Source of the DNA: JACZYA01 sp965247455
GTDB lineage: Bacteria > Acidobacteriota > Terriglobia > Acidiferrales > 2-02-FULL-67-57
Assembly: GCA_965247455.1 (NCBI GenBank)
Contig: CBDFHE010000006.1
Span: 1-64,000, forward strand
Length of the DNA stretch: 64,000 bases
Reading direction: 5' to 3'
Of this stretch, positions 56,648-64,000 are shown one piece after another. The position numbers were made by a program, and so were the translations under genes. Within the stretch, counting starts at the first letter, position 1; each line of letters starts with the position of its first letter. The notes beneath the pieces were generated by a model. It saw nothing but the letters and a program-made list of their open reading frames with translations, was not told the DNA's origin and ran no database searches.

Positions 56648-58213
56648 TTACGAGCGCTTCTTGCGCTTTTTCTTTGCGGCCTTTTTCTTTTTGCTCGGGC
56701 TTGCGCTTTTGCTTTTGGATTTCACTTTACTCTTGCCGTGCCGTTGGTGGACCGGCTTGCGCGCTTTCGGCTCCACCTTCCGGCCAGGAACCGCAGCCTT
56801 CTGCCCGGCGGGCTTGGGCTTCCCGGCAGCCGCCTTTGCAGGCGGTGGCGCCGGGGTGGGCCTCCCCGCAGCAGCCTTGAAGGCGGCGGGCTCCTTTTCC
56901 TTCTGGTGCTCTTCCTTCTTGGGTGCAGGTTTGGGCAGACCGGCCGCGTTCCGCAGAAACCGCAACTGTTGCGACCGGCTGCGAATCTTCCCGTCGAGTT
57001 GCGCGGCAAAATAATGCTCCAGGATTTGGTCGAACTTGGGCCCCGTCGCGACCCCCATCAACTGCAACTCCCGCACGGGCAGTTTTTTGTGCAGGGGGCG
57101 ATACTTGAAGAGATAGTTGTAAATTTTCGCCTGCACAGTCTGCCGGCTGCTGTATTCGGCCAGCGCAAAGATCAGGCGCTCAACCGGAACCGACGTCAGC
57201 AGGCCATAGACTTGCTTCGGGCGCCCGGGCCGGAGCCGCCCCAGCGACCTCACCAGCTTGCGCCCCTCCGTGGCCACGCTCTCGATCTGCTTCATGACCG
57301 TTCTCTTCGCTCCCAGCTTGCGCAGCAGCCGCAGAGCCTCCCCGCTGCTCAACCGGCGCAGCACATAGTGCATGACGGTGTGGAAGGGATCGAAGAGGTA
57401 GCCGGCCTCCTCCGCCTGCTGGCGGTACTTCTGGAACTTGGCCAGGCCGTCATAATCAAGCTTGCGCTTCTGCAAACGCGGATGAAAAGCCGCCAGCAGT
57501 TCTCGCTCTTGCAGGGCTTTCAGCACCGCCACCACGTTTTCTTCCCGCGCGATCTGCTCCATCTCCCGGCCCAGAGACGCCGACTCGATGTAGTCGGCAT
57601 AGCCGCGCTCCAGGGCCAGGTTGAACTGCTCCCGGGTGCGCGCTTCGGGCTTGTAGGAGAGCCGGGCCGTAAAGCGCACCAGGCGCAGAATCCGGATAGG
57701 GTCATGCAGAAAGCTGTAGTTGTGCAGGATGCGCAGCTCGTGGTTCTCAATGTCCGCCAGCCCGTTGGTGGGATCGAGCAGCAAACCGCGCGAGCCGGGC
57801 GTCAAGGAAATCCCCATGGCATTGAGGGTAAGATCGCGCCGGCGCAGGTCATCCAGGATGGGGGCAATTTTCACTTCCGGGGGCTTGCCGGGCTGGTGGA
57901 AGGTTTCGCTGCGCGCCATCTCCAAGCTGAGGGAAACGCCGTTGGCCAGAACCAGCTCAGCGCTGCGCGGTTGGTCGTTGACCTGCAAGTGCAGCAGGGG
58001 CTTTTCGCTCAGCCGGCGCACCAGCCGCAGGGGGTTGCCCTCGAAGACAAAATCCAGGTCGCGGATGGGAGCACCGGTCATCAGGTCCCGCACCGCGCCG
58101 CCCACCAAGTAGACGTTCAAGCCGGCGTCCTGCGCTTCCTGCTGCACCCGGTTCAGCACCGTGGTTTGATCCGGCGAGAGCCGGCTTTCCAACATGTAGA
58201 TGTAATCGGGCAT
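56648..58213 (-). CDS. CCA-adding/poly(A) polymerase-family nucleotidyltransferase
   Basis: 521 residues. YLVGGAVRDLMTGAPIRDLDFV is the class II nucleotidyltransferase motif with catalytic DxD. RRRDLTLNAMGISL and DPIRILRLVRFTARLSY follow. Either CCA addition or polyadenylation is possible; no clear signature decides. The last about 110 residues form a Pro/Ala/Lys-rich tail ending in long runs of Lys and Arg, which the core family lacks; it may bind RNA. Confidence 0.88.
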   Translation of the reverse strand: MPDYIYMLESRLSPDQTTVLNRVQQEAQDAGLNVYLVGGAVRDLMTGAPIRDLDFVFEGNPLRLVRRLSEKPLLHLQVNDQPRSAELVLANGVSLSLEMARSETFHQPGKPPEVKIAPILDDLRRRDLTLNAMGISLTPGSRGLLLDPTNGLADIENHELRILHNYSFLHDPIRILRLVRFTARLSYKPEARTREQFNLALERGYADYIESASLGREMEQIAREENVVAVLKALQERELLAAFHPRLQKRKLDYDGLAKFQKYRQQAEEAGYLFDPFHTVMHYVLRRLSSGEALRLLRKLGAKRTVMKQIESVATEGRKLVRSLGRLRPGRPKQVYGLLTSVPVERLIFALAEYSSRQTVQAKIYNYLFKYRPLHKKLPVRELQLMGVATGPKFDQILEHYFAAQLDGKIRSRSQQLRFLRNAAGLPKPAPKKEEHQKEKEPAAFKAAAGRPTPAPPPAKAAAGKPKPAGQKAAVPGRKVEPKARKPVHQRHGKSKVKSKSKSASPSKKKKAAKKKRKKRS

Positions 58214-58235
58214 CGTTCGTCCTTTTCTCCGGCTC

Positions 58236-59120
58236 CTAGGCCCGGGGATGATGGGCGCGATAAACTTGTTTTAAACGTTCCTGGGCCACGTGGGTGTAAA
58301 TCTCGGTGCTGGAAATGTCCGCATGGCCCAACAAGACCTGCACCGAGCGCAAATCGGCGCCGCGCTCCAGCAGGTGGGTAGCAAAGCTGTGCCGCAGTCC
58401 GTGCGGTGAGAGCCGCGTGCGGATGCCCGCCGCCCGGACATAGCCGCCCAGCAAGTGCCAGAAGTGCTGGCGGGTCATTCCCTGCCCGCGGCGGCTCAGG
58501 AAAAGATGGGCGGAGGCGCGCCGCTTGACCAACCGGGGACGTCCCCGCCGGAGATAAGCTTCCACGGCGGCGACGGCCTTTCGTCCCAGGGGCACCACGC
58601 GCTCCTTGCTGCCCTTCCCCAGGCAGCGCAGATAGCCCGCTTCCAGTTGCACGTCACCCACCTTCAAGTTGACTAGCTCTGAGACGCGCAGGCCGGTGGC
58701 GTAGAGCAGCTCCAGCATGGCTTTGTCGCGCAGCCCCAAGAGGGTAGCGGCGTCCGGCTGCGCCAGGAGCCGCTCGACTTCTCCCAAGCTCAGGAACTTC
58801 GGCAACCGCTTCCACACGCGCGGCGATTCGATGTGCTCGGTCGGGTCGCGCCGCAGAATCTCCTCCTGCAGGAGAAAGCGGAAAAAATTTCGCAGTGTCG
58901 CCAGTTGGCGCGCGACCGAGCGGCTGTCAAGCCCCTGCCGGTAGAGCCGCCCCAGAAAATCCACCACCTGCTCCCGCCCCAGGCGCGCCAGCGGCAGCTT
59001 GCGGCCCTGACAGTAGTGAGCGAACTTCCCCAGGTCGCTCCGGTAAGCGGTTACGGTGTTGGGCGACAAGCCGCGCTCCACCTGAACGTAGTTAATGAAA
59101 GATGCAATCTGGCTACGCAC
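58236..59120 (-). CDS. Tyrosine recombinase, XerD-like
   Basis: 294 residues. N-terminal SAM-like core-binding domain (FINYVQVERGLSPNTVTAYRS) and a catalytic domain with ATGLRVSELVNL (first Arg), LSPHGLRHSFATHLLERGAD (His-x-x-Arg), LLGHADISSTEIYTHV (His and the Tyr nucleophile). It probably resolves chromosome dimers. GTG 59120 overlaps the murJ stop (TAGTG), so translation is coupled; the longer ORF start overlaps murJ out of frame. Confidence 0.92.
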   Translation of the reverse strand: MRSQIASFINYVQVERGLSPNTVTAYRSDLGKFAHYCQGRKLPLARLGREQVVDFLGRLYRQGLDSRSVARQLATLRNFFRFLLQEEILRRDPTEHIESPRVWKRLPKFLSLGEVERLLAQPDAATLLGLRDKAMLELLYATGLRVSELVNLKVGDVQLEAGYLRCLGKGSKERVVPLGRKAVAAVEAYLRRGRPRLVKRRASAHLFLSRRGQGMTRQHFWHLLGGYVRAAGIRTRLSPHGLRHSFATHLLERGADLRSVQVLLGHADISSTEIYTHVAQERLKQVYRAHHPRA

Positions 59121-60733
59121 TATTCTTGATTGGGCGCAGACGGCACCGCCGCCTGCACGCTTGGAACCCGAGGCCGCACCCGGCGGCCCGTCACCAGCGT
59201 ATAGAGCTCGCCCAACTCCTCGGCCCGCAGCAACCAAGCCAACCCGAGATAGAGTAACACCCCTAAGACCAGCGTGGCGGCAAACCAGCCCAGCAAAACG
59301 CTGAAAGCGGTAATCTCCATCAGTTCGACTTTATTCGCCAGCCACCAGCAGCCCAGGCCCATGCCGCCGGCCGCCAGCATGGTCCGCGCCAGCGAGGCCG
59401 CCAGCCGCTTCTCGCTCACCCTCCCCAAGCGCCGCCGGAACAACCCATAGAGGACAAACAGATTCACGTAAGCCGCCAGCGAGGTCGCCAGCGCCAGCCC
59501 GCCCTGCCGCAGCGGGCCCACCAACAGGAAACAGAACACGATGTTGACGCCCAGCGACAGCGTCGCCACTCGGACCGGCGTGCCGGTATCTTGCACGGCG
59601 TAGAACGCCGGAACCACCAGCCGGACCGCCGCAATCGCGGGCAAGCCCAGAGCGTAGAAGAGCAGCGCCCAGGAGGTCAGCTCGGTGGAAGTGGCCTCAA
59701 ACGCCCTGTGCTGGAAGAGCACCCGAATGATGGGGTCGCGCAATACCATCAACCCCACCGCCGCCGGCACGACGATGAAACCCACATTGCGGAGCGCGAA
59801 TCCTAAAGTCCCGCGCATTTCGTCCAGCTTTTTCTCCGCCGCCTGCTGCGCCATCACCGGCAGGACCACCGTGGCCACGCTGATGGCATAGACGCCCAGC
59901 GCCAGTTCCATCACCCGGTCGGCGTAGTAGAGGGCCGAAATCCAGCCTTCCGACGTGCTGGCGAACATGGTGCTGACCAGGACGTTGATTTGGTAGATGC
60001 CCACGCCCGCAAACGCGGGCAGCATCAGGCGCGCAACACGGCGGATGCCGGGATGGCTGAAGTCAACCTTGACCCCGAAGCGCATCCCGCGCCGGGCCAG
60101 CGCCGGCAACTGCACCGCCAATTGCAGCACCCCGCCCAGCACCACCCCGGTCGCCAGGGCCAGGGCCGGCTCGGCCAGCTCCATTCGCCAGGCGGCTACC
60201 GCCCCTGCGATGATGGCCAGGTTGAGATAAATCGGGACCGAGGCGGGCAAGCCGAAAACACGCAAGGAGTTCAGGATGGCGCCCGCCAGGGCGGTGAGCG
60301 CGATCAGTACGCAGTAGGGAAAAGTAATGCGGGTCAGCAGCACCGCCAGCGACCACTGTTGCGGGTCGGGGCTGAAGGCGGTGAAGGCTCGCACCAACCA
60401 GGGGGCAGCAATGATGCCCACCAGCGTCACCCCCAGGCCGACGGTCGCCAGAGTCCAGAACATCCGCCGGGCAAACTCCCATGACTCGGCCTCCGGGCGC
60501 TCGACCCGCCAAGAGGTGAACACCGGAATGAAGGCTCCGGTCATGGCGCCTTCCGCCATCAGGCGGCGGAGCAGGTTGGGGATGCGGAAAGCGATGACGA
60601 ATGCGTCAGCGGCCAGGGTGGTGCCCAGCAGAATGGCGATGAGCAAGTCGCGGACATAGCCCAAGACGCGGCTGAGAAGGGTGACAAGGGTGACCAAACG
60701 AGTCGAGCGAAGAATTTGGTGCTGGTCGGTCAA
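59120..60733 (-). CDS. murJ: Lipid II flippase MurJ
   Basis: 537 residues with about 14 membrane helices. It starts RSTRLVTLVTLLSRVLGYVRD, then FVIAFRIPNLLRRLMAEGAM and GAFIPVF, the MviN/MurJ signatures. It moves lipid II across the inner membrane for peptidoglycan synthesis. A charged C-terminal tail follows the last helix. Promoter region lies in the divergent gap before 60807. Confidence 0.94.
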   Translation of the reverse strand: MTDQHQILRSTRLVTLVTLLSRVLGYVRDLLIAILLGTTLAADAFVIAFRIPNLLRRLMAEGAMTGAFIPVFTSWRVERPEAESWEFARRMFWTLATVGLGVTLVGIIAAPWLVRAFTAFSPDPQQWSLAVLLTRITFPYCVLIALTALAGAILNSLRVFGLPASVPIYLNLAIIAGAVAAWRMELAEPALALATGVVLGGVLQLAVQLPALARRGMRFGVKVDFSHPGIRRVARLMLPAFAGVGIYQINVLVSTMFASTSEGWISALYYADRVMELALGVYAISVATVVLPVMAQQAAEKKLDEMRGTLGFALRNVGFIVVPAAVGLMVLRDPIIRVLFQHRAFEATSTELTSWALLFYALGLPAIAAVRLVVPAFYAVQDTGTPVRVATLSLGVNIVFCFLLVGPLRQGGLALATSLAAYVNLFVLYGLFRRRLGRVSEKRLAASLARTMLAAGGMGLGCWWLANKVELMEITAFSVLLGWFAATLVLGVLLYLGLAWLLRAEELGELYTLVTGRRVRPRVPSVQAAVPSAPNQE

Positions 60734-60806
60734 TGCGCCCGCGGAGAAAACTCCCGCAATTGACAGCGGTCAGGCCGGATATTAGCATAAGCCTCCGCAC
60801 GGGTAA

Positions 60807-61325
60807 ATGGCACTGGCTGGTCCGCCCCAGCCCATGAAAAAACGGGCCCCTTCAACGCACAAGAAAGTCATCGTAGAAACTTTTGACGGCAAACGCCTGC
60901 GAGGGTACGTCAACCCGCGCAACTTCGACCGCGAGGCGGGCCTGGAGCTGCTCGACCCCGGCGGCCAGCGCCGACAGCTCGCCTGGAAAACGGTGAAGAT
61001 TGCCTGGTTTGTGCGGGATTGGGAGGAGACGCTACCAGGGCTGGAGCTCAACTCTTTCCCGCGCCGGCCGCGGCTGGAAGGGCTCTGGCTGCGGCTGCGC
61101 TTCCGCGACAATCAAGTACTGGAAGGCGTGCTGGTGAACGACCTGCTCCACCTCAGCCCGCACGGCTACTTGATTACCCCGCCCGACCTGAACAGCAATC
61201 ACCAGAAGGCGTTTGTGCCCCGCGCCGCTCTGACCGCAGTCGAGGTGCTGGCCGTGGTTCCCGCGCGCGGCACCGCCCGCCGCCGCCCTGCCGCGCCCGC
61301 CCAGCCCCGCCTCTTCAATCCGTAG
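60807..61325 (+). CDS. Hypothetical protein
   Basis: 172 residues, not recognised. The sequence is rich in beta-type patterns (KVIVETFDGKRLRGYV, GLWLRLRFRDNQVLEGVLVNDL, HGYLITPPDLNSNHQKAFVP) and may be two small barrels, with a Pro/Arg-rich tail. No signal peptide or membrane segment. ATG at 60834 (MKKRAPSTHKK) is an alternative start. Divergent from murJ. Confidence 0.6.
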   Translation: MALAGPPQPMKKRAPSTHKKVIVETFDGKRLRGYVNPRNFDREAGLELLDPGGQRRQLAWKTVKIAWFVRDWEETLPGLELNSFPRRPRLEGLWLRLRFRDNQVLEGVLVNDLLHLSPHGYLITPPDLNSNHQKAFVPRAALTAVEVLAVVPARGTARRRPAAPAQPRLFNP

Positions 61326-61439
61326 TTTGCTCGGATCGCCGAAGGTGCGCCTTTGGTGCAGCACCGCTTTGCGCTATGTCACGTTGACTTGGGTGGGGGT
61401 GCGGGCTAGGATGGCGGGCAAGGAGGGGGGTTGCCTTCC

Positions 61440-61778
61440 ATGATTGGCCAGACGTTCGCACACTACCGCATTATCGAGAAGCTCGGCGCGGGCGCTATGG
61501 GCGAGGTTTACCGGGCGCACGACGAAAAGCTCGACCGCGACGTCGCCCTCAAGGTTCTGCCCGCGAGCGCCCTCACGGATGAAACCGCCCGGGCGCGCCT
61601 GCTGCGGGAAGCCCGCACCGCCTCGGCCTTGAACCATCCCCACATCTGCACCATCCACGAAGTCGGCGAAGCCGACGGCCAGGTCTACATCGCCCTGGAG
61701 TACGTGGGCGGTCAGCCGCTCAGCGAGTTAATGCAGTGTCTGGAAACTGGAGCCTCAGTCGTACCACAAGATATGTGA
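61440..61778 (+). pseudogene. Ser/Thr protein kinase N-lobe fragment
   Basis: 112 residues. The sequence follows eukaryotic-type kinases up to the hinge: EKLGAGAMGEVYRAHD (Gly loop), VALKVLP (ATP Lys), an LLREARTASALNHPHICTIHEV helix-strand pair and ALEYVGGQPLSELM. After about residue 98 it runs into unrelated residues and stops, so the catalytic loop, DFG and everything C-terminal are missing. ATG 61440 has GGAGGGGGG upstream, so the start of an original gene survives. Confidence 0.85.
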
Positions 61779-61791
61779 TTTGCCGAGTCTC

Positions 61792-62715
61792 TCACCGACG
61801 AAACTCGAAGTCTACCCCGGTGATGGCTGCTCCGCTGCACACGACAGATCTGCTTGCCGGCCGCGGGCTGACTGTGGTATCTGCTTTCGCGTCGAGCTTG
61901 ACTGTCAGTCGGTAGCGCCCGTCGTGCAAGCCCTCAAAGTGGTAGCGGCCGGACCGGATTGGCTTGCTATCGCTAGTCGGTCCGGACAGGAAGACGCGGA
62001 ACAGGGAAGAGACATCCCTCGCTGGTCCAGTGGCGGAGCCCGAAATCGAACATGAGCCGATAGTCGTTGGCGATGGGGCTGTGCGGAAGGTAGGTGGGGC
62101 CGTGCGGAAGGTAGGTGCTGGCCCAGTTTTCTGCCGACGACTCACCGTCACGGTAAGCGCACCAGACTTGCCTAGGTTGCCGGCTGCATCGGTGGCATCG
62201 GCGCGGAGCTCGTACTTCCCTGGCCTCACAGACGCCAACGTTGTAGAGCATTTCGATGCCATACAAGTCTTGGTTGGCCTTCCATTAACCAAGATACGGA
62301 TCTGGCGCACCCGTGTATTATCCGTTGCCGTCGCTCGAACAAGAACGTCCTCACCTTCGGTACGTTGGAAGGCGCCCGAGGCAGAAATCCCAACTCTTGG
62401 GGGAGTTTCATCTGCCCTTGGAGTCTCGAGGTCGACAGCCTCCAGCAGCGAGCAGTCAGCACTCCAAACCCCGCGAAATCCTGCGGCGAATCGTCCGCCC
62501 ATGCGAACGGTCTCAGCGTCCACTTCGACTGCAACGCCCTTGAAGACTTGTATGGACGTAGCTGAGAGCCTTCGAGTGAACCGAATCGATTCGCCCTTCC
62601 AGAAACCACTAATTTTGTGGATACTGCCGCGTGCCTCCGTAAATCCACTCAGGCCGCCCCCCCTCAGGACTGCGTGTGACCTTAAACTCGATGGAACCCC
62701 GACCACCTGCCCCAA
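61792..62715 (-). CDS. Ig-like/beta-sandwich ORF, probably the displaced C-terminal part of the upstream gene
   Basis: 307 codons in a different frame from the upstream ORF, overlapping it by about 107 bp. From about residue 40 it looks like secreted protein: FWKGESIRFTRRL, then an Ig-like domain (ETPPRVGISASGAF... to LTVTVSRRQ) with a C-x(4)-C pair, a 7-residue tandem repeat PTFRTAP, and a final beta domain (GRYHFEGLHDGRYRLTVKL) resembling a carboxypeptidase regulatory-like fold. The first about 20 residues are not protein-like. A 7-G run at 62655-62661 (minus strand) is a likely frameshift point joining it to 62609-63313. Confidence 0.5.
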   Translation of the reverse strand: MGQVVGVPSSLRSHAVLRGGGLSGFTEARGSIHKISGFWKGESIRFTRRLSATSIQVFKGVAVEVDAETVRMGGRFAAGFRGVWSADCSLLEAVDLETPRADETPPRVGISASGAFQRTEGEDVLVRATATDNTRVRQIRILVNGRPTKTCMASKCSTTLASVRPGKYELRADATDAAGNLGKSGALTVTVSRRQKTGPAPTFRTAPPTFRTAPSPTTIGSCSISGSATGPARDVSSLFRVFLSGPTSDSKPIRSGRYHFEGLHDGRYRLTVKLDAKADTTVSPRPASRSVVCSGAAITGVDFEFRR

Positions 62716-63313
62716 AGTCGGATCCGCACCTCCAACGCTCGCGCTTCGCCACTATTCCGGCCTGTCTTCTCGTATCCCCTGTTCTCCGTGAAGATCTTGG
62801 TCGAGGCAACGCACCACTGAGCTGAATATCGCTGGTTTGGATTCTGTCACCACTCCGTTTCCTCTCTTTTGGAACAGCACCTGAGCGACCTCCTGTTGGG
62901 CGTCCAGAAGGAGGTGGCCCTAACATCAATCCTTGAGTGCTTATCGTGTAAAAGAGATCGCCTCCTTTCGCCGATTGGGCAAAGCCATAGGAGTGTTCAA
63001 AATATCTTTCATGAACTACACCCCCTGTGAGGCGCCGCAATCCGCTGTCTGTAAAGTCAAAGTTTTGTTCTGCTACCCAACTCTGTGCATCGTGGAAAGT
63101 GACTTCGAAGGAAACATCCTCGATGTATCGATTTGTTGGCAGCCCTCTCAGATCAATACGGACCACGATGTAGTCAGGGTTCTCAAGATACAGTTCTGCA
63201 TACCATCCCACCTTGTCTTGTTGCGCAATGGCAGCCACAGAGAGCGTCGACAACAGCAACGCAGACATTGAACAGCATATGGCAGCTATCTTGACAATCC
63301 TTCCAACCTTCAT
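62609..63313 (-). CDS. Exported hypothetical protein (N-terminal part)
   Basis: 234 codons. A signal peptide (about 1-30, ending VAAIAQ) precedes beta-rich sequence (GWYAELYLENPDYIVVRIDL, VSFEVTFHDAQSW). The middle (about 130-190) is low-complexity and basic, then GSIEFKVTRSPEGG leads into a G7 tract. ATG 63313 has AGGAGG upstream and overlaps the stop of the Trypco2-like gene (ATGA), so the two are translationally coupled. Function unknown. Confidence 0.6.
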   Translation of the reverse strand: MKVGRIVKIAAICCSMSALLLSTLSVAAIAQQDKVGWYAELYLENPDYIVVRIDLRGLPTNRYIEDVSFEVTFHDAQSWVAEQNFDFTDSGLRRLTGGVVHERYFEHSYGFAQSAKGGDLFYTISTQGLMLGPPPSGRPTGGRSGAVPKERKRSGDRIQTSDIQLSGALPRPRSSRRTGDTRRQAGIVAKRERWRCGSDFGAGGRGSIEFKVTRSPEGGRPEWIYGGTRQYPQN

Positions 63314-63843
63314 GGGTTTCCTCCTTTCTTGGGCGGCGGTCTTGAACCATGAATGATGGGCGTGCTCGGTTGACCGGAAACACGAGATGAAGTCTGTGGC
63401 ACCACCTCACGCCTTGGTGGGATAGCTATCATATGTAGTTTGATCTTTTGAATTTCTTCTAACCCGACCTCGGTCTCAGCGCCAACGGCCACAAAATGGT
63501 AGTCCACTCCGGCCTTCCCCTTGGAGTGGCTGTGGACGATGAAATTAATTTCCAAGTCAAAATCCTTGAGCTGGAACAAGGCAGCCTCTTTATTTGTTCT
63601 GCCCTGTTCTTCGGTTTCCTGGAGTTCCAGCTTAACGGTCCTGATTAGTTCTCTTATTCCCAAGCCCTCATCGTTCTCTCTGGCAGAAGGCAATCGCAGG
63701 ATGGTAGGTCTGAGGAATGTGGCGATGTTGGGCACGAGAAGGAGGAAAGCAATCAGCAGAACAAACTTCATGGACAGCTTCTTTCTCAATAGTTCCCCAC
63801 TGATTACGGAAATCCTCTTGACCAAGAATTTTAGATCCGACAT
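63310..63843 (-). CDS. Trypco2-like domain protein with N-terminal membrane segment
   Basis: 177 residues. One membrane helix (about 25-44) follows a short basic N-terminus. The core (about 63-142: GIRELIRTVKLELQE, LKDFDLEINFIVHSHS, HFVAVGAETEV, IKLHMIAIPP) has the alternating helix and strands of the Trypsin-co-occurring domain 2 (Trypco2), a component of predicted conflict systems usually near trypsin-like proteases or NACHT proteins. A Pro/Arg-rich tail completes it. Family match is by pattern memory. ATG 63843 has a GGGGGGAG leader; it is the first gene of the operon. Confidence 0.6.
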   Translation of the reverse strand: MSDLKFLVKRISVISGELLRKKLSMKFVLLIAFLLLVPNIATFLRPTILRLPSARENDEGLGIRELIRTVKLELQETEEQGRTNKEAALFQLKDFDLEINFIVHSHSKGKAGVDYHFVAVGAETEVGLEEIQKIKLHMIAIPPRREVVPQTSSRVSGQPSTPIIHGSRPPPKKGGNP

Positions 63844-63942
63844 TGGCTCCCCCCTCGGAGATGGGTTCCTGCTTCACGGAGAACTTCTGGTTAAGAGTGT
63901 CTAGCTTAAGCTTCCCGTTTAATCGATCCTATATGGCGTCAT

Positions 63943-63970
63943 TGTATACCCCTAGGAAACAAAAAATCAA
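63943..63970 (-). promoter_or_regulatory. Predicted sigma-70 promoter of the Trypco2-like operon
   Basis: On the minus strand TTGATT (63965-63970), 16-bp spacer and TATACA (63943-63948), about 100 bp upstream of the first gene. Confidence 0.5.
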
Positions 63971-64000
63971 TGTGAAAGAGTTTGCACCATGCGTAAGTTG

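Noticed and set aside
56639..58381. 580-codon plus-strand ORF opposite the CCA-adding enzyme
   Set aside because: Antisense to a gene with clear nucleotidyltransferase motifs.

Overview
The window is a 64 kb, GC-rich bacterial chromosome segment. Gene content and order point to an acidobacterium (phylum Acidobacteriota). Supporting signs are the cluster yicC-gmk-rpoZ-coaBC-UDG-priA, the lptC/lptB/rpoN/rapZ run, a diderm LPS-export module, MauG-type cytochrome c peroxidase, DUF547 and zinc-ribbon/TM proteins. This placement is an inference from memory of the families; no database was searched.

Layout. 0-8 kb: an alkaline-phosphatase-fold protein, a DHH phosphoesterase, a DUF547 protein, an IS1380-family element beside a collapsed MFS-transporter remnant, a diheme peroxidase lipoprotein, and an AraC-HTH/O6-alkylguanine methyltransferase. 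8.0-12.3 kb: tRNA-Leu(UAG) and a 4.2 kb island bounded by a perfect 41-bp repeat of the 5' half of that tRNA. The island holds a minus-strand gene set: GIY-YIG protein, three-TM protein, TIR-like protein and a diadenylate-cyclase-like (DisA_N) gene. The last is broken by an IS630-family insertion and an in-frame amber codon. 14-21.6 kb: the proteostasis cluster tig-clpP-clpX-lon, then rho. 21.6-28.4 kb: cmk, mutL, aspS (with an unusual Cys-containing C-terminal extension) and hisS. 28.4-29.3 kb: repeat-rich spacer with a decayed second copy of the hisS 5' end. 29.3-33.7 kb: a receiver-PilZ protein, Mrp ATPase, dCTP deaminase, HU/IHF protein and a site-2 protease. 33.7-47 kb: a long minus-strand housekeeping run (priA, UDG, coaBC, rpoZ, gmk, yicC, ABC exporter, rapZ, rpoN, lptB, lptC/lptA-like). 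47-49.3 kb: a minimal bacterial-microcompartment pair (CoA-acylating aldehyde dehydrogenase plus BMC shell protein). 49.36-52.1 kb: a scar region with a decayed IS481-family element, a frameshifted and truncated DEAD/DEAH helicase, and a zinc-ribbon/TM gene split by a stop. 52.1-60.7 kb: accA, dnaE, CCA-adding enzyme, xerD-type recombinase and murJ. 61.4-64 kb: an accessory edge with a truncated Ser/Thr kinase and an operon starting with a Trypco2-like membrane protein.

The most unusual signal is a 19-bp imperfect palindrome (7-bp arms CCTGCCT/AGGCAGG, 5-nt centre). It occurs at five places where excising exactly 19 bp restores an interrupted sequence: three inside one IS481 transposase gene, each excision restoring the reading frame; one inside a different palindromic repeat; and one inside a repeated intergenic phrase. 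It behaves like a very small mobile palindrome with no visible target duplication. The second main candidate is the tRNA-Leu island, whose TIR-like, membrane and DisA_N-like proteins resemble the parts of nucleotide-signalling anti-phage systems.
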